Origin: Desulfovibrio sp. UCD-KL4C | GTDB taxonomy: Bacteria > Desulfobacterota > Desulfovibrionia > Desulfovibrionales > Desulfovibrionaceae | DNA length: 64,000 nucleotides | Reading direction: 5' to 3' | Assembly: GCF_006210265.1 (NCBI RefSeq) | Contig: NZ_VCNC01000003.1 | Span: forward strand, 186,001 to 250,000 | Part shown: positions 43,452 to 53,326 of the stretch, piece by piece | Layout: each line of letters opens with the position of its first letter | How positions within the stretch are numbered: position 1 is the stretch's first letter | Position numbers and translations under genes: made by a program | The notes under the pieces: generated by a model | Seen by the model: only the letters and a program-made list of their open reading frames with translations | Told to the model about the DNA's origin: nothing | The model's database searches: none

Positions 43452-44924
43452 CTAATTTGAATTTTCTAGACTTAGGTTGATTATATCTGCTGATAATGTT
43501 TTTTTGGGTTTTACGCCAAGCTCTTTTAAAAGTTCTGTCTGTCTAACAATGTTTCCTTTGCCGGATGTGAGCTTGCTAAAAGCGTTATCGTATGAGCTTT
43601 GCGCCTGTCCTAAACGTTCTCCAATTCTTTTAAGATCTTCGACGAATCCGACAAATTTATTATATAATTCAGCTCCCCTATGGGCTATTTCTTGTGCGTT
43701 ACGGCTTTGCTGTTCCTGCCTCCATAAGTGGGCAACTGTGCGGATAACAAAGAGCAGAGTGCTGGGGCTGACAATTAATACATTTTTATTCCATGCATCC
43801 TGCCACATGGTTGTATCTTGAGTGCTGCCGAGGATAAAAGCAGATTCAATCGGTACAAACATGATTACGAAATCCAGCGATTCCAAACCGTACAGCAGCT
43901 GATAATTCTTTGCTGACAATCCCTTAATGTGTGAGCGCATTGAATCAAGATGACGTTTAAGTGCATTCTTTTTGCTGTTGTCATCTTCGGAGTTAACGTA
44001 ATCATTATAACCATTGAGTGATACTTTTGCGTCAACAATCAGATGTCTGCTGTCCGGCAGGTGGACAACTACGTCAGGCATTGCGCGTGATCCGTCATTT
44101 CTGGTGTGGTTTTCCTGAACATCATATTCCTGCCCTTTGCGCAGGCCGGACATTTCGAGAACCCGCTCTAAAATAAGTTCACCCCAGTTACCTTGAGTTT
44201 TAGCCTGCCCTTTTAGGGCATTAGTCAAATTATGAGCATCAGCTGACAGTTGCTGGTTAAGATCCATCAACTGTTTAACTTGCTCAGAAAGAGCACTTCT
44301 ATCTTTACTCTCTTGTAAGTAAACCTCTTCAACTTTTCCCTGAAAATCACCGATTTTTGCTTTTAAAGGGGTGAGAAGCTGATTTAAGTTTGTTTGATTC
44401 TGCTCCGTAAATTTTTTTGTTTTTTCTTCCAGAATATCATTTGCAAGGGCTTTAAACTGGTTGGAAAGTTCTTCTTTTGCATCACTTAACAGAGTAAGTT
44501 TTTCGGTGCTTTGTTTGTGTTCATTCTCAAGCTCTGTTTGTAGTCTTGTCCTGCTTCTCAGTAACTTCTGTTGGTTTTCCAGCAGAATATTTCGCTCTTC
44601 TCTGAGTTTTGTAATTAGTTCATCCGCCTTATTAAGCTGCTCCAATTGTGATTTTACTGTTGATTCATTTGAACCATTTTTTTCACGCAAATCGGCAAGG
44701 TCATGGTTGAGGGCGGATATTTCATCTTGAGCCAGCGTTAATTCCTGACTCAATTCCGGAATACGCGTGATCCGTTCTTCTAACTGCGTAAGCTGGTTTT
44801 GCGCATTAAGATTCGCCAGAGTCATTTTGTTAAAATGGACGACTATTGCTCCTATGATGCCGACAATTAATCCGGCTAAGAACAGAAAGGGTTCAACAGG
44901 TAAAGAATAAATATATTCGAGCAC
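43452..44924 (-). CDS. rmuC: DNA recombination protein RmuC
   Basis: A 490-residue protein. One N-terminal membrane segment (residues 12-32) is followed by a long coiled coil at about 40-190. The RmuC domain comes next, with KTQGNWGELILERVLEMSGL, the MPDVVVHLPDSRHLIVDAKVSL strand pair, and VIMFVPIESAF. RmuC limits inverted-repeat recombination and is thought to be a nuclease-fold protein. The start is GTG, with AAGGAAAA nine bases upstream. It is monocistronic, converging on the chemoreceptor gene. Confidence 0.93.
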   Translation of the reverse strand: MLEYIYSLPVEPFLFLAGLIVGIIGAIVVHFNKMTLANLNAQNQLTQLEERITRIPELSQELTLAQDEISALNHDLADLREKNGSNESTVKSQLEQLNKADELITKLREERNILLENQQKLLRSRTRLQTELENEHKQSTEKLTLLSDAKEELSNQFKALANDILEEKTKKFTEQNQTNLNQLLTPLKAKIGDFQGKVEEVYLQESKDRSALSEQVKQLMDLNQQLSADAHNLTNALKGQAKTQGNWGELILERVLEMSGLRKGQEYDVQENHTRNDGSRAMPDVVVHLPDSRHLIVDAKVSLNGYNDYVNSEDDNSKKNALKRHLDSMRSHIKGLSAKNYQLLYGLESLDFVIMFVPIESAFILGSTQDTTMWQDAWNKNVLIVSPSTLLFVIRTVAHLWRQEQQSRNAQEIAHRGAELYNKFVGFVEDLKRIGERLGQAQSSYDNAFSKLTSGKGNIVRQTELLKELGVKPKKTLSADIINLSLENSN

Positions 44925-45224
44925 AGCGTTTTTCCTTGAGTAGTTATCATTTTAAACCTTAGGACTTAGAGTGCTGTACTATAATTTTTGATGTTGATTA
45001 ACAAGCTTGAGAGTGTGGGGAGTGTGATACACTTTTTTAAAAAAGTGGAGATGTAAGTTTCGTTGCTGCTGGTTCTCCGGAATTTCTGGCGTACGCATTT
45101 TTTATCTGTTTTGATAGTTCGTTAGTACTTCCATCAAAAAGAGAACCTCTTTTATTTCAAGAGGAAATGTCAGATAAAATCTGACTACTACATTTTAAAG
45201 TGGGCTAAAAAAGTCAGTTAATCG

Positions 45225-47147
45225 TTAAAAGTTATTTTTTGCAAAATCATTTTCTGCGAAGGCGTAACCGTTTTTGCCAGTTTTTTTGATGGAGTACATG
45301 GCGTCGTCAGCTTCTTTAATGAGTCTTTCAATATCCTGTTTTGCGCATGACGGTGTGCATATCGCAATACCTACGCTTGCTCCGATAGTGACCTGATTAT
45401 TTTCATGAGCAAATGGAATTGCGATTGATTTAACTATCTTAGCGGCAATCTGGTCTAAGTTCTCTTTTGCGTTTATCTCATTTAAGACAATTAAAAATTC
45501 GTCGCCGCCGATTCTCGCAACAGTATCTACTTTTCTTACACAGGAAAGTAATCTTTTCGCTACCTCTTTTAGAACCATATCACCTGCATCATGACCAAGT
45601 GTATCGTTTACATTTTTAAAGCCATCCAGATCTAAAAACATTACCGCTGTCATTAGCTCTTTGCGAGTAGCGATGGCAAATGCAAGTCCGACTCTATCTT
45701 TGGCTAGTTTGAGAGTCGGTAACTCCGTAAGCGTATCATGGGTTGCCATATGGCGTATCTGGTCTTCGATATTTTTCTGTTCAGTTATATCCCAGTTTAC
45801 TCCGGTCATGCGGAGGGGATTATTTTTTGCGTCTCGTTCTACCTTTGCTGCGGCATGAATATGTTTGACTTCACCACTTGCAGTAATGATTCTGAATTCA
45901 GTATCAAATGTACCTTTTCCTTCAACCGCAGCAGAAAGTTCAGCCTTGGCTTTTTCTGCATCTTCAGGATGCAGCGCGGTGGCCCATGTTTCATAATTGG
46001 GGTTAATATCTGACGGCACATCGTATAGTTCAAACATCTTTTCATTCCACTTCAATGAATTTGTTGATATTTCCAAACTCCAAATTCCGATTTTTCCGGC
46101 TTTTGCGGCAAGCGTAAGTTGGGCTGAAGCTTGTTTAAGGTCTTTTGTCGTTTTCTCATGATTTTCAATTTCGAATTCGAGTGTCTTTTGTGTGGAATAG
46201 GTACGCCATGCTTCAGCAGACGTCTTTTGAAAAAGCTGGACAATGAATGAAATCAATATTGCTAAAATAGAGCCGATCAATAATGCTATTAAAGCATGAT
46301 TATTTTTATGGTGGGGAAAGAAAAATTTTGTAGGGCGGCAAGAAATTAGAATCTTATGCCCCATGATTATAGCTGCCGAATTTGCATCAAAGTAGCCCGG
46401 TTGTAGTTGTTTCCAACCAGTCTGCGTGTATACGGGGACTTCGTCTATAGTTACGGATATTTTGAATTCACTTATTTCACTAGGAATATTGTCAGTACGG
46501 AAAACATGTTTAAGCCATGGTGTAATACGGAAAACTGCGGAGACAAAACCATCAAAACCATGCTTAGTGTAGATAGGGAAATAAATTATAAAACCTTTGC
46601 CGCCTTGCACTAAATCAATAGGTTTAGACATGATCGGCATTTTGGTACTTTCTGCTTTCTCGAGAGCAATTTTTCTATTTTCTTCAAATCCTAGATTAAG
46701 GCCCACAGCCTTTTCATTGCCAGCTAATGGAACAATCCATCTTACATACAAATTTTTGTCAGTCCATGAAATGGCTTGAAATCCGGGAAGATCAATAACG
46801 TAATGCTCTGCATCGTTTTTAAAGCTTGATTCAGAGGTTCCCCCGTTAAATTCCCAACGACTGGCTATGCGTTTGAGCGCAGGAATTCTGGAGCGCATGT
46901 CGGCCTGAATATCTTCTGAGAGCTTGTTTGCGTGTTTTAAAACTAGATTGTGCTGGTCTGCTCGGTCTTCTTCTCTTAGGGACCACCAGAAAATTAAAAC
47001 TAAAGAAAAAAGGAGAGAACCTGTAAGTACTGGAAGCCAAAGACTATTGAAGCGCGGTTCTGATGAAATATTTTTTTTGTTGCGGGTAATCATGTCTCTT
47101 CCGGTGGTTGTTCCGTTGAAGATGCTAAAACTGCGAGTCTGTGACAT
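45225..47147 (-). CDS. Membrane diguanylate cyclase with CHASE-type sensor, PAS and GGDEF domains
   Basis: A 640-residue protein. TM1 is near residues 37-58 and a periplasmic CHASE-like sensor follows at about 60-285. TM2 is near 285-310, then a PAS domain with PAC motif (about 345-460) and a C-terminal GGDEF domain. The active site reads GGDEF intact, and RKVD lies five residues before it, matching the RxxD product-inhibition site. The enzyme should make c-di-GMP from GTP. There is no EAL domain. It is monocistronic. An alternative start 54 bases in (ATG at 47093) exists. Confidence 0.9.
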   Translation of the reverse strand: MSQTRSFSIFNGTTTGRDMITRNKKNISSEPRFNSLWLPVLTGSLLFSLVLIFWWSLREEDRADQHNLVLKHANKLSEDIQADMRSRIPALKRIASRWEFNGGTSESSFKNDAEHYVIDLPGFQAISWTDKNLYVRWIVPLAGNEKAVGLNLGFEENRKIALEKAESTKMPIMSKPIDLVQGGKGFIIYFPIYTKHGFDGFVSAVFRITPWLKHVFRTDNIPSEISEFKISVTIDEVPVYTQTGWKQLQPGYFDANSAAIIMGHKILISCRPTKFFFPHHKNNHALIALLIGSILAILISFIVQLFQKTSAEAWRTYSTQKTLEFEIENHEKTTKDLKQASAQLTLAAKAGKIGIWSLEISTNSLKWNEKMFELYDVPSDINPNYETWATALHPEDAEKAKAELSAAVEGKGTFDTEFRIITASGEVKHIHAAAKVERDAKNNPLRMTGVNWDITEQKNIEDQIRHMATHDTLTELPTLKLAKDRVGLAFAIATRKELMTAVMFLDLDGFKNVNDTLGHDAGDMVLKEVAKRLLSCVRKVDTVARIGGDEFLIVLNEINAKENLDQIAAKIVKSIAIPFAHENNQVTIGASVGIAICTPSCAKQDIERLIKEADDAMYSIKKTGKNGYAFAENDFAKNNF

Positions 47148-47273
47148 TGTATATACTTATAGTGTATAAGCATATTTCTGGGATGTAGTCTATATTAGAT
47201 GTGATTATTAATGGTGGGGTGGAAGCAAAACTCTACATGTTATCTGATTTTTTATAATTTGCGATTTGCTGTC

Positions 47274-48107
47274 CTATTCGTTTTTTTGCCCTGGCGCTGT
47301 CACATAGAGTTCCACTTCTTTGCTTTTCATCAGGTCACGGAAGGATACGGAAGGTTTTTTGTCTGTAAAAATAGCATCTATCTCGGATAAATCCGCAATT
47401 CTGACCATGGCATTTCTATTGAATTTAGTATGGTCTGTGACAAGAAAGGTGTTTCTTGCATTATTTATAATTTCCCGGGCAACACTTACTTCATGGTAGT
47501 CATAGTCAAGCAGAGTTCCATCCTCATCAATGCCGGAAACTCCGATTATACCATAGTCTACCTTAAACTGTTTAATGAATTCAACTGTAGCCTCGCCTGT
47601 AATTCCTTTATCTCGCTGTCTAACCACTCCTCCGGCAACAATGACTTCACAGTCTGTATTGCTCATTATCAAGGCAACATTGAGGTTGTTGGTTATGACT
47701 CTGAGCCCTTTGTGCCCTGAAAGTGCTTTGGCGACTTCCTCAGTGGTTGTCCCAATATTTATGAAGAGGGAAGCGCGGTCAGGGATGTTTTTGGCAACCA
47801 TTTCCGCAATGAATCTTTTTTCTTGATATAAGATGTTTCTTCTATCGTTATAATCAACGTTTTCAACACTTGATGATCTACCTGCACCGCCGTGAAAACG
47901 TTGTAGAAGTTGAAGATCGCAAAGTTTGTTTATGTCACGCCTGATAGTTTGAGGTGTAACTTCAAATTGCTGAGCCAGCGATTCAATAGGAGCGAACCCT
48001 TTGTCGTTGACAATATCTAATATCTCACGTTGTCTTTTGGATAATGAGCTTAAATTAAATTTCAAGTTATTGCGCTTTTGGGTTTTAGGTTTCTCAGTCA
48101 AAATCAA
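47274..48107 (-). CDS. glpR: DeoR-family transcriptional regulator, probable GlpR
   Basis: A 277-residue regulator. The N-terminal DeoR helix-turn-helix (QREILDIVNDKGFAPIESLA .. VTPQTIRRDINKL) precedes a sugar-phosphate-sensing DeoRC domain with NIGTTTEEVAKAL and DYGIIGVSGIDEDG. The start codon is a TTG at 48107 after a purine-rich stretch. It is divergent from glpD, and sequences matching the E. coli GlpR operator half-site stand at its own leader and at glpD and glpF. It would therefore repress glycerol use until glycerol-3-phosphate binds. The assignment to glpR rests on gene context plus family. Confidence 0.82.
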   Translation of the reverse strand: MILTEKPKTQKRNNLKFNLSSLSKRQREILDIVNDKGFAPIESLAQQFEVTPQTIRRDINKLCDLQLLQRFHGGAGRSSSVENVDYNDRRNILYQEKRFIAEMVAKNIPDRASLFINIGTTTEEVAKALSGHKGLRVITNNLNVALIMSNTDCEVIVAGGVVRQRDKGITGEATVEFIKQFKVDYGIIGVSGIDEDGTLLDYDYHEVSVAREIINNARNTFLVTDHTKFNRNAMVRIADLSEIDAIFTDKKPSVSFRDLMKSKEVELYVTAPGQKNE

Positions 48108-48117
48108 TGGTTCTTTC

Positions 48118-48137
48118 TTTAGTCAAGAACGAACATA
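48118..48137. promoter_or_regulatory. GlpR-like half-site upstream of glpR
   Basis: AACGAACATA at 48128-48137 matches the E. coli GlpR half-site AWCGAACATW at every position; the other half is degenerate. It lies 11-30 bases from the glpR start and would allow autoregulation. Confidence 0.5.
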
Positions 48138-48484
48138 GCGATTATAATATGTAATAAATGTGAACCTTTTGGAACACTCTTATTACAGAAAAATTATTAA
48201 ATTACCATGATAATTAGCAATAGAATCGTTTGTAGGCAAGGTAAATCTATTATTTTAAAGCACAATTGAAAATGAACATATTTTTATTATTTACAGGCTG
48301 AAAGCAGCTAATTTCTTTTACCAGTGTTTGTTTATGATGATTTATGTTTCTTTAAATGACTTTTTAATTTACAATTATATAAGCTGAAGCGTTTGCTTTA
48401 TGTAATATATTAGATTATTTGTTTTTTTTAAATTATCATTTAATATAAACATTTTCTTGTGTATTTGTTTTCAATATGTCACAT
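48138..48484. other. glpR-glpD intergenic region
   Basis: Very AT-rich spacer of the divergent glpR and glpD genes. It has no coding potential. One more loose GAACAT half-site (about 48274) is visible. Promoters for both directions must lie here, but none stands out. Confidence 0.5.
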
Positions 48485-48504
48485 TTTGTTCAGAAACGAA
48501 CATT
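48485..48504. promoter_or_regulatory. GlpR-like operator upstream of glpD
   Basis: TTTGTTCAGAAACGAACATT: the right half matches the E. coli GlpR consensus at 10 of 10 positions and the left half at 6 of 10. An inner palindrome TGTTC-n6-GAACA is obvious by eye. About 155 bases before the glpD start. Confidence 0.6.
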
Positions 48505-48657
48505 AATGAGTTTCAATTTGTTGTAAAACGCTTTGTTTACTGAAGTGGAGAGGGTTCGAGTCTGTGGTAGCGTGATTCTCTTTGATTCGAATTCAGAGTA
48601 AAAAATATTAAACTTTTATCCGGAGACGATTATCCGGACCAAAAAAATGGGTGTTGT

Positions 48658-50220
48658 ATGAAACGTTCAGATTTTATTCAACAGATGGAAGACAGTTCCA
48701 AAGTATGGGATTTCATCATTATCGGGGGCGGCGCAACAGGTTTGGGTTCCGGCTTAGACGCAGCAGCCAGAGGATATTCTGTTCTCGTTCTTGAACAAGG
48801 TGATTTCGCTGAAGCTACTTCCAGCCGCAGTACTAAAATGGTGCATGGCGGCGTAAGATATCTTGCGCAGGGTAACATTCCTTTAGTCATGGGGGCGTTG
48901 AAGGAACGTGGAATTCTGCAACAGAACGCCCCACATATGTGTTACAATCAGAAATTTCTAGTTCCTGATTATAAGTGGTGGGGACTTCCTTACTACGGAA
49001 TCGGTCTGAAAGCTTATGATATGCTTGCCCGGAAATATAGTTTCGGTCCTTCTCAAATTTTTTCAAAGTCTAAAACGATTAAAGAAATTCCTGGAGTTCT
49101 GACTCGTAAGCTGAAAGGTGGCGTAACTTATCATGATGGTCAGTTTGACGATGCTCGCCTTGCTTTGACTCTTGCCCGTACAATGGCAGATATGGGTGGT
49201 TGTCCGATGAACTATACCCGTGTTACGAATTTGGTTAAGAATTCTAATGGGTATGTTTGTGGTGTTCAGGCTGAAGATAAAATTACCGGCAAGTCATATG
49301 AGTTAAAAGGTAAAGCCGTTATAAACGCTACCGGAATATTCACTGATGATATTATGAATATGGATAACTCCAATCATAAAAAACTTATCGCTCCAAGTCA
49401 GGGTATTCATATCGTTATCGATCGTGAATTCCTCGGCGGCGAGACCGGTATTATGGTTCCTAAAACTGACGACGGTCGTGTTATTTTCTTTGTTCCATGG
49501 CATGGCAAAGTTGTTGTTGGTACAACTGATACCCCACTTTCTTCTGTTTCCATGGATCCAAAACCACTGGAAGAAGAAATCGACTTTTTGGTTGATCACT
49601 CCGCTAGATATCTTGCTAAGCCTTTGAAACGTTCAGATGTCCGCAGTGTGTTTGTAGGTATCAGACCTTTGGTTGCAGCAGGAGATTCTGCTAAAACTTC
49701 AGCATTATCCAGAGATCATTACCTGACAGTTTCTCCCAACAAACTGCTGACCATTGCAGGCGGTAAGTGGACTACTTACAGGCACATGGCTGAAGATTGT
49801 ATTGATCATGCTATCAAAATGGGTGGTCATGCTTTCCGCCCGTCCCCTACTAAGCATTTGAAATTGCATGGTTACACTGAAGAGTTTGACCATACCGATC
49901 ATATGCATGTTTACGGAAGTGAAGCTGCGGATATTAAAGCTCTTGCTGCTGAATTTCCTGAACTTGATACCCGTATGCATCCTGATCTTCCTTACTCTTG
50001 GCTGGAAATTGTATGGGCAGCTCGTCATGAGTGGGTTCAGACTGTTTCAGATGCTCTTGCACGCAGAACCAGAGCTTTGATTCTGGATGCGAAGGCAGCC
50101 GCAGAAGTTGCTCCTAAGGCAGCTGAAATAATAGCTAAAGAACTTGGTAAAGACGAAGCATGGATCAAAGAACAGACTGAGTCTTTTGTAGAATACTCTA
50201 AGAATTATATTGTAAAATGA
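48658..50220 (+). CDS. glpD: Glycerol-3-phosphate dehydrogenase, FAD-dependent
   Basis: A 520-residue membrane-associated flavoenzyme that oxidises glycerol-3-phosphate to dihydroxyacetone phosphate and passes electrons to the quinone pool. FAD-binding IIGGGATGLGSGLDAAARG lies at residues 21-39, followed by SSRSTKMVHGGVRYL, and the substrate-domain GGKWTTYRHMAEDC comes late. The C-terminal DAO_C domain has HEWVQTVSDALARRTR. The length is normal. It has a terminator of its own (50357-50387), so glpF-glpK are a separate unit. Confidence 0.95.
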   Translation: MKRSDFIQQMEDSSKVWDFIIIGGGATGLGSGLDAAARGYSVLVLEQGDFAEATSSRSTKMVHGGVRYLAQGNIPLVMGALKERGILQQNAPHMCYNQKFLVPDYKWWGLPYYGIGLKAYDMLARKYSFGPSQIFSKSKTIKEIPGVLTRKLKGGVTYHDGQFDDARLALTLARTMADMGGCPMNYTRVTNLVKNSNGYVCGVQAEDKITGKSYELKGKAVINATGIFTDDIMNMDNSNHKKLIAPSQGIHIVIDREFLGGETGIMVPKTDDGRVIFFVPWHGKVVVGTTDTPLSSVSMDPKPLEEEIDFLVDHSARYLAKPLKRSDVRSVFVGIRPLVAAGDSAKTSALSRDHYLTVSPNKLLTIAGGKWTTYRHMAEDCIDHAIKMGGHAFRPSPTKHLKLHGYTEEFDHTDHMHVYGSEAADIKALAAEFPELDTRMHPDLPYSWLEIVWAARHEWVQTVSDALARRTRALILDAKAAAEVAPKAAEIIAKELGKDEAWIKEQTESFVEYSKNYIVK

Positions 50221-50356
50221 TTTAAATAACTTCCCTTGAATGCGGGAAATAAGGTTTTGAGTATATATGAACCTTGTATATCGTTTTCATTATAGCTTTA
50301 AACACAGTAATATTTCAATATATGAAATAGTTGCTGTTTGGTGAATATTTATTTAT

Positions 50357-50387
50357 GCCGCTGGTCATCTTGATCAGCGGCTTTTTT
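50357..50387 (+). terminator. Terminator after glpD
   Basis: GCCGCTGGTCA / TGATCAGCGGC hairpin followed by TTTTTTATT. Confidence 0.88.
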
Positions 50388-50519
50388 ATTGTCTTTCTAT
50401 TATAGCCGTTTAGCGTATGTTTGCTTTGTATTTGTTTCTTTGTGTTTTGTGTTTATGATTAGAACGGGATTTTCTTTGAAATGTATATTTTTGCTAAACC
50501 GAAAACAATTAATATAAAT

Positions 50520-50539
50520 TTCTTTCAATCTCGAACATT
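50520..50539. promoter_or_regulatory. GlpR-like operator upstream of glpF
   Basis: The right half CTCGAACATT matches 9 of 10 positions of the GlpR half-site. The left half TTCTTTCAAT matches 6 of 10. It lies about 145 bases before the glpF start in a gene-free stretch of some 460 bases. Confidence 0.5.
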
Positions 50540-50682
50540 TTGTTGTTGATTTTTTTCTTTTCACAAAATAACAAAGAAGGAAGGGTGACTAACGTCAAAA
50601 GTGAATAGTGCTTGTAGAGGCATTCGTTTCCGAGAGGAAGCGCTTTGGACTTAACTTGTTTTAAGGAATGTGGGAGTGGATT

Positions 50683-51390
50683 ATGAATTTCTTTTTAAGT
50701 GAAATGATTGGAACCTTGATTTTGACACTTTTTGGGTGCGGGGTTGTTGCGAACGTTCTTTTGGAAAAATCAAAAGGGCAGAACAGCGGCTGGATTGTCA
50801 TTACCATGGGTTGGGGATTTGCTGTAGCATTTGCGGTTTATGTTGCAGGTAAACATTCTGGAGCTCACATTAATCCTGCGGTTACTATCGGGCTTGCTTC
50901 TATCGGAGCTTTCCCATGGGCCAATGTTCCTGTCTATATTGCAGGACAGATGACAGGTGGTTTCCTAGGAGCTGTGTTGGTTTATTTTGTTTACCAGTGC
51001 CACTGGGAACCTACTAAAGATCCTGAGCTAAAGTTAGCTGTTTTCTCTACTGGACCTGCAATCCCTTGTACAATTCAAAACTTCTTGTGCGAGTTTATAG
51101 GCACAGCCTGTCTACTGTTCATCCTTCTAGGGATTGGTGCAAATAACTTTGCAGATGGTCTTAATCCTCTTATCGTCGGTTTCTTCATTATGGCTATAGG
51201 TCTTTCTTTGGGTGGACCTACCGGTTATGCTATTAACCCTGCTCGTGACCTTGCACCAAGAATTGCACACATGTTGCTTCCTATTCCAGGCAAAGGCGGC
51301 AGTGATTGGAAATACGCTTGGATTCCTGTAGTAGCACCAATTTGCGGTGGTGTTGCCGGAGCTATGCTTTACAAAGCTCTCATCGGTTAA
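50683..51390 (+). CDS. glpF: Glycerol facilitator (aquaglyceroporin)
   Basis: A 235-residue MIP channel with six membrane helices and the two half-helices. First NPA motif GAHINPAVTIG, second GYAINPARDLAPR. The Asp after the second NPAR is the glycerol-channel mark that separates facilitators from water channels. I chose the ATG at 50683 because GGGAG stands six bases before it; the ATG at 50668 has its Shine-Dalgarno sequence too close. It is followed after 85 bases by glpK, probably in one transcript. Confidence 0.93.
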   Translation: MNFFLSEMIGTLILTLFGCGVVANVLLEKSKGQNSGWIVITMGWGFAVAFAVYVAGKHSGAHINPAVTIGLASIGAFPWANVPVYIAGQMTGGFLGAVLVYFVYQCHWEPTKDPELKLAVFSTGPAIPCTIQNFLCEFIGTACLLFILLGIGANNFADGLNPLIVGFFIMAIGLSLGGPTGYAINPARDLAPRIAHMLLPIPGKGGSDWKYAWIPVVAPICGGVAGAMLYKALIG

Positions 51391-51430
51391 TTAATATAGT
51401 TTGCTTAACAGAAGGCAAGATTAGTAACTG

Positions 51431-51452
51431 GGGGTGAAGATTTCTTCACCCC
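51431..51452 (+). promoter_or_regulatory. Hairpin between glpF and glpK
   Basis: GGGGTGAAGA / TCTTCACCCC, perfect 10-bp arms with a tiny loop. Without a T tract, it is likely an RNA-processing or stability element that sets the glpF:glpK ratio rather than a terminator. Confidence 0.55.
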
Positions 51453-51472
51453 AATTACCAAGGGGAAATTAG

Positions 51473-52969
<1,497 letters not shown>

Positions 52970-52997
52970 GCTGATTCGTTAAGAATATTCCGTGCTT

Positions 52998-53041
52998 AAA
53001 AAGCCCCGACTTCTCGTTATGAGAGGTCGGGGTTCTTTTTT
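52998..53041 (+). terminator. Terminator after glpK
   Basis: AAAAAGCCCCGAC / GTCGGGGTTCTTTTTT stem with interior mismatches. The following 280 bases up to the chemoreceptor gene are AT-rich and hold nothing else recognisable. Confidence 0.88.
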
Positions 53042-53326
53042 GATCTATAACATTATTGGTTGTGGATCTGAAATTGGTAAGATTGATATCTAAGTCTCTA
53101 CAAGCTGACTACCCCGTTTAAAATATGAATTTTAGAATCTAGGATTTAATATTAATTTCATCATTATGAAACGAAAATGAAATTAAATAGTATGATATTG
53201 TTACCGTTTAGATTGATGGTGACAAAAGATTATTTTTATAGCAATCTAGTTATATAATATATACTAAATAAATAAGATGGAGTATGATTAAAAGTTTAAT
53301 TTAATAAAGTGGAGGAGGAACGTTTA

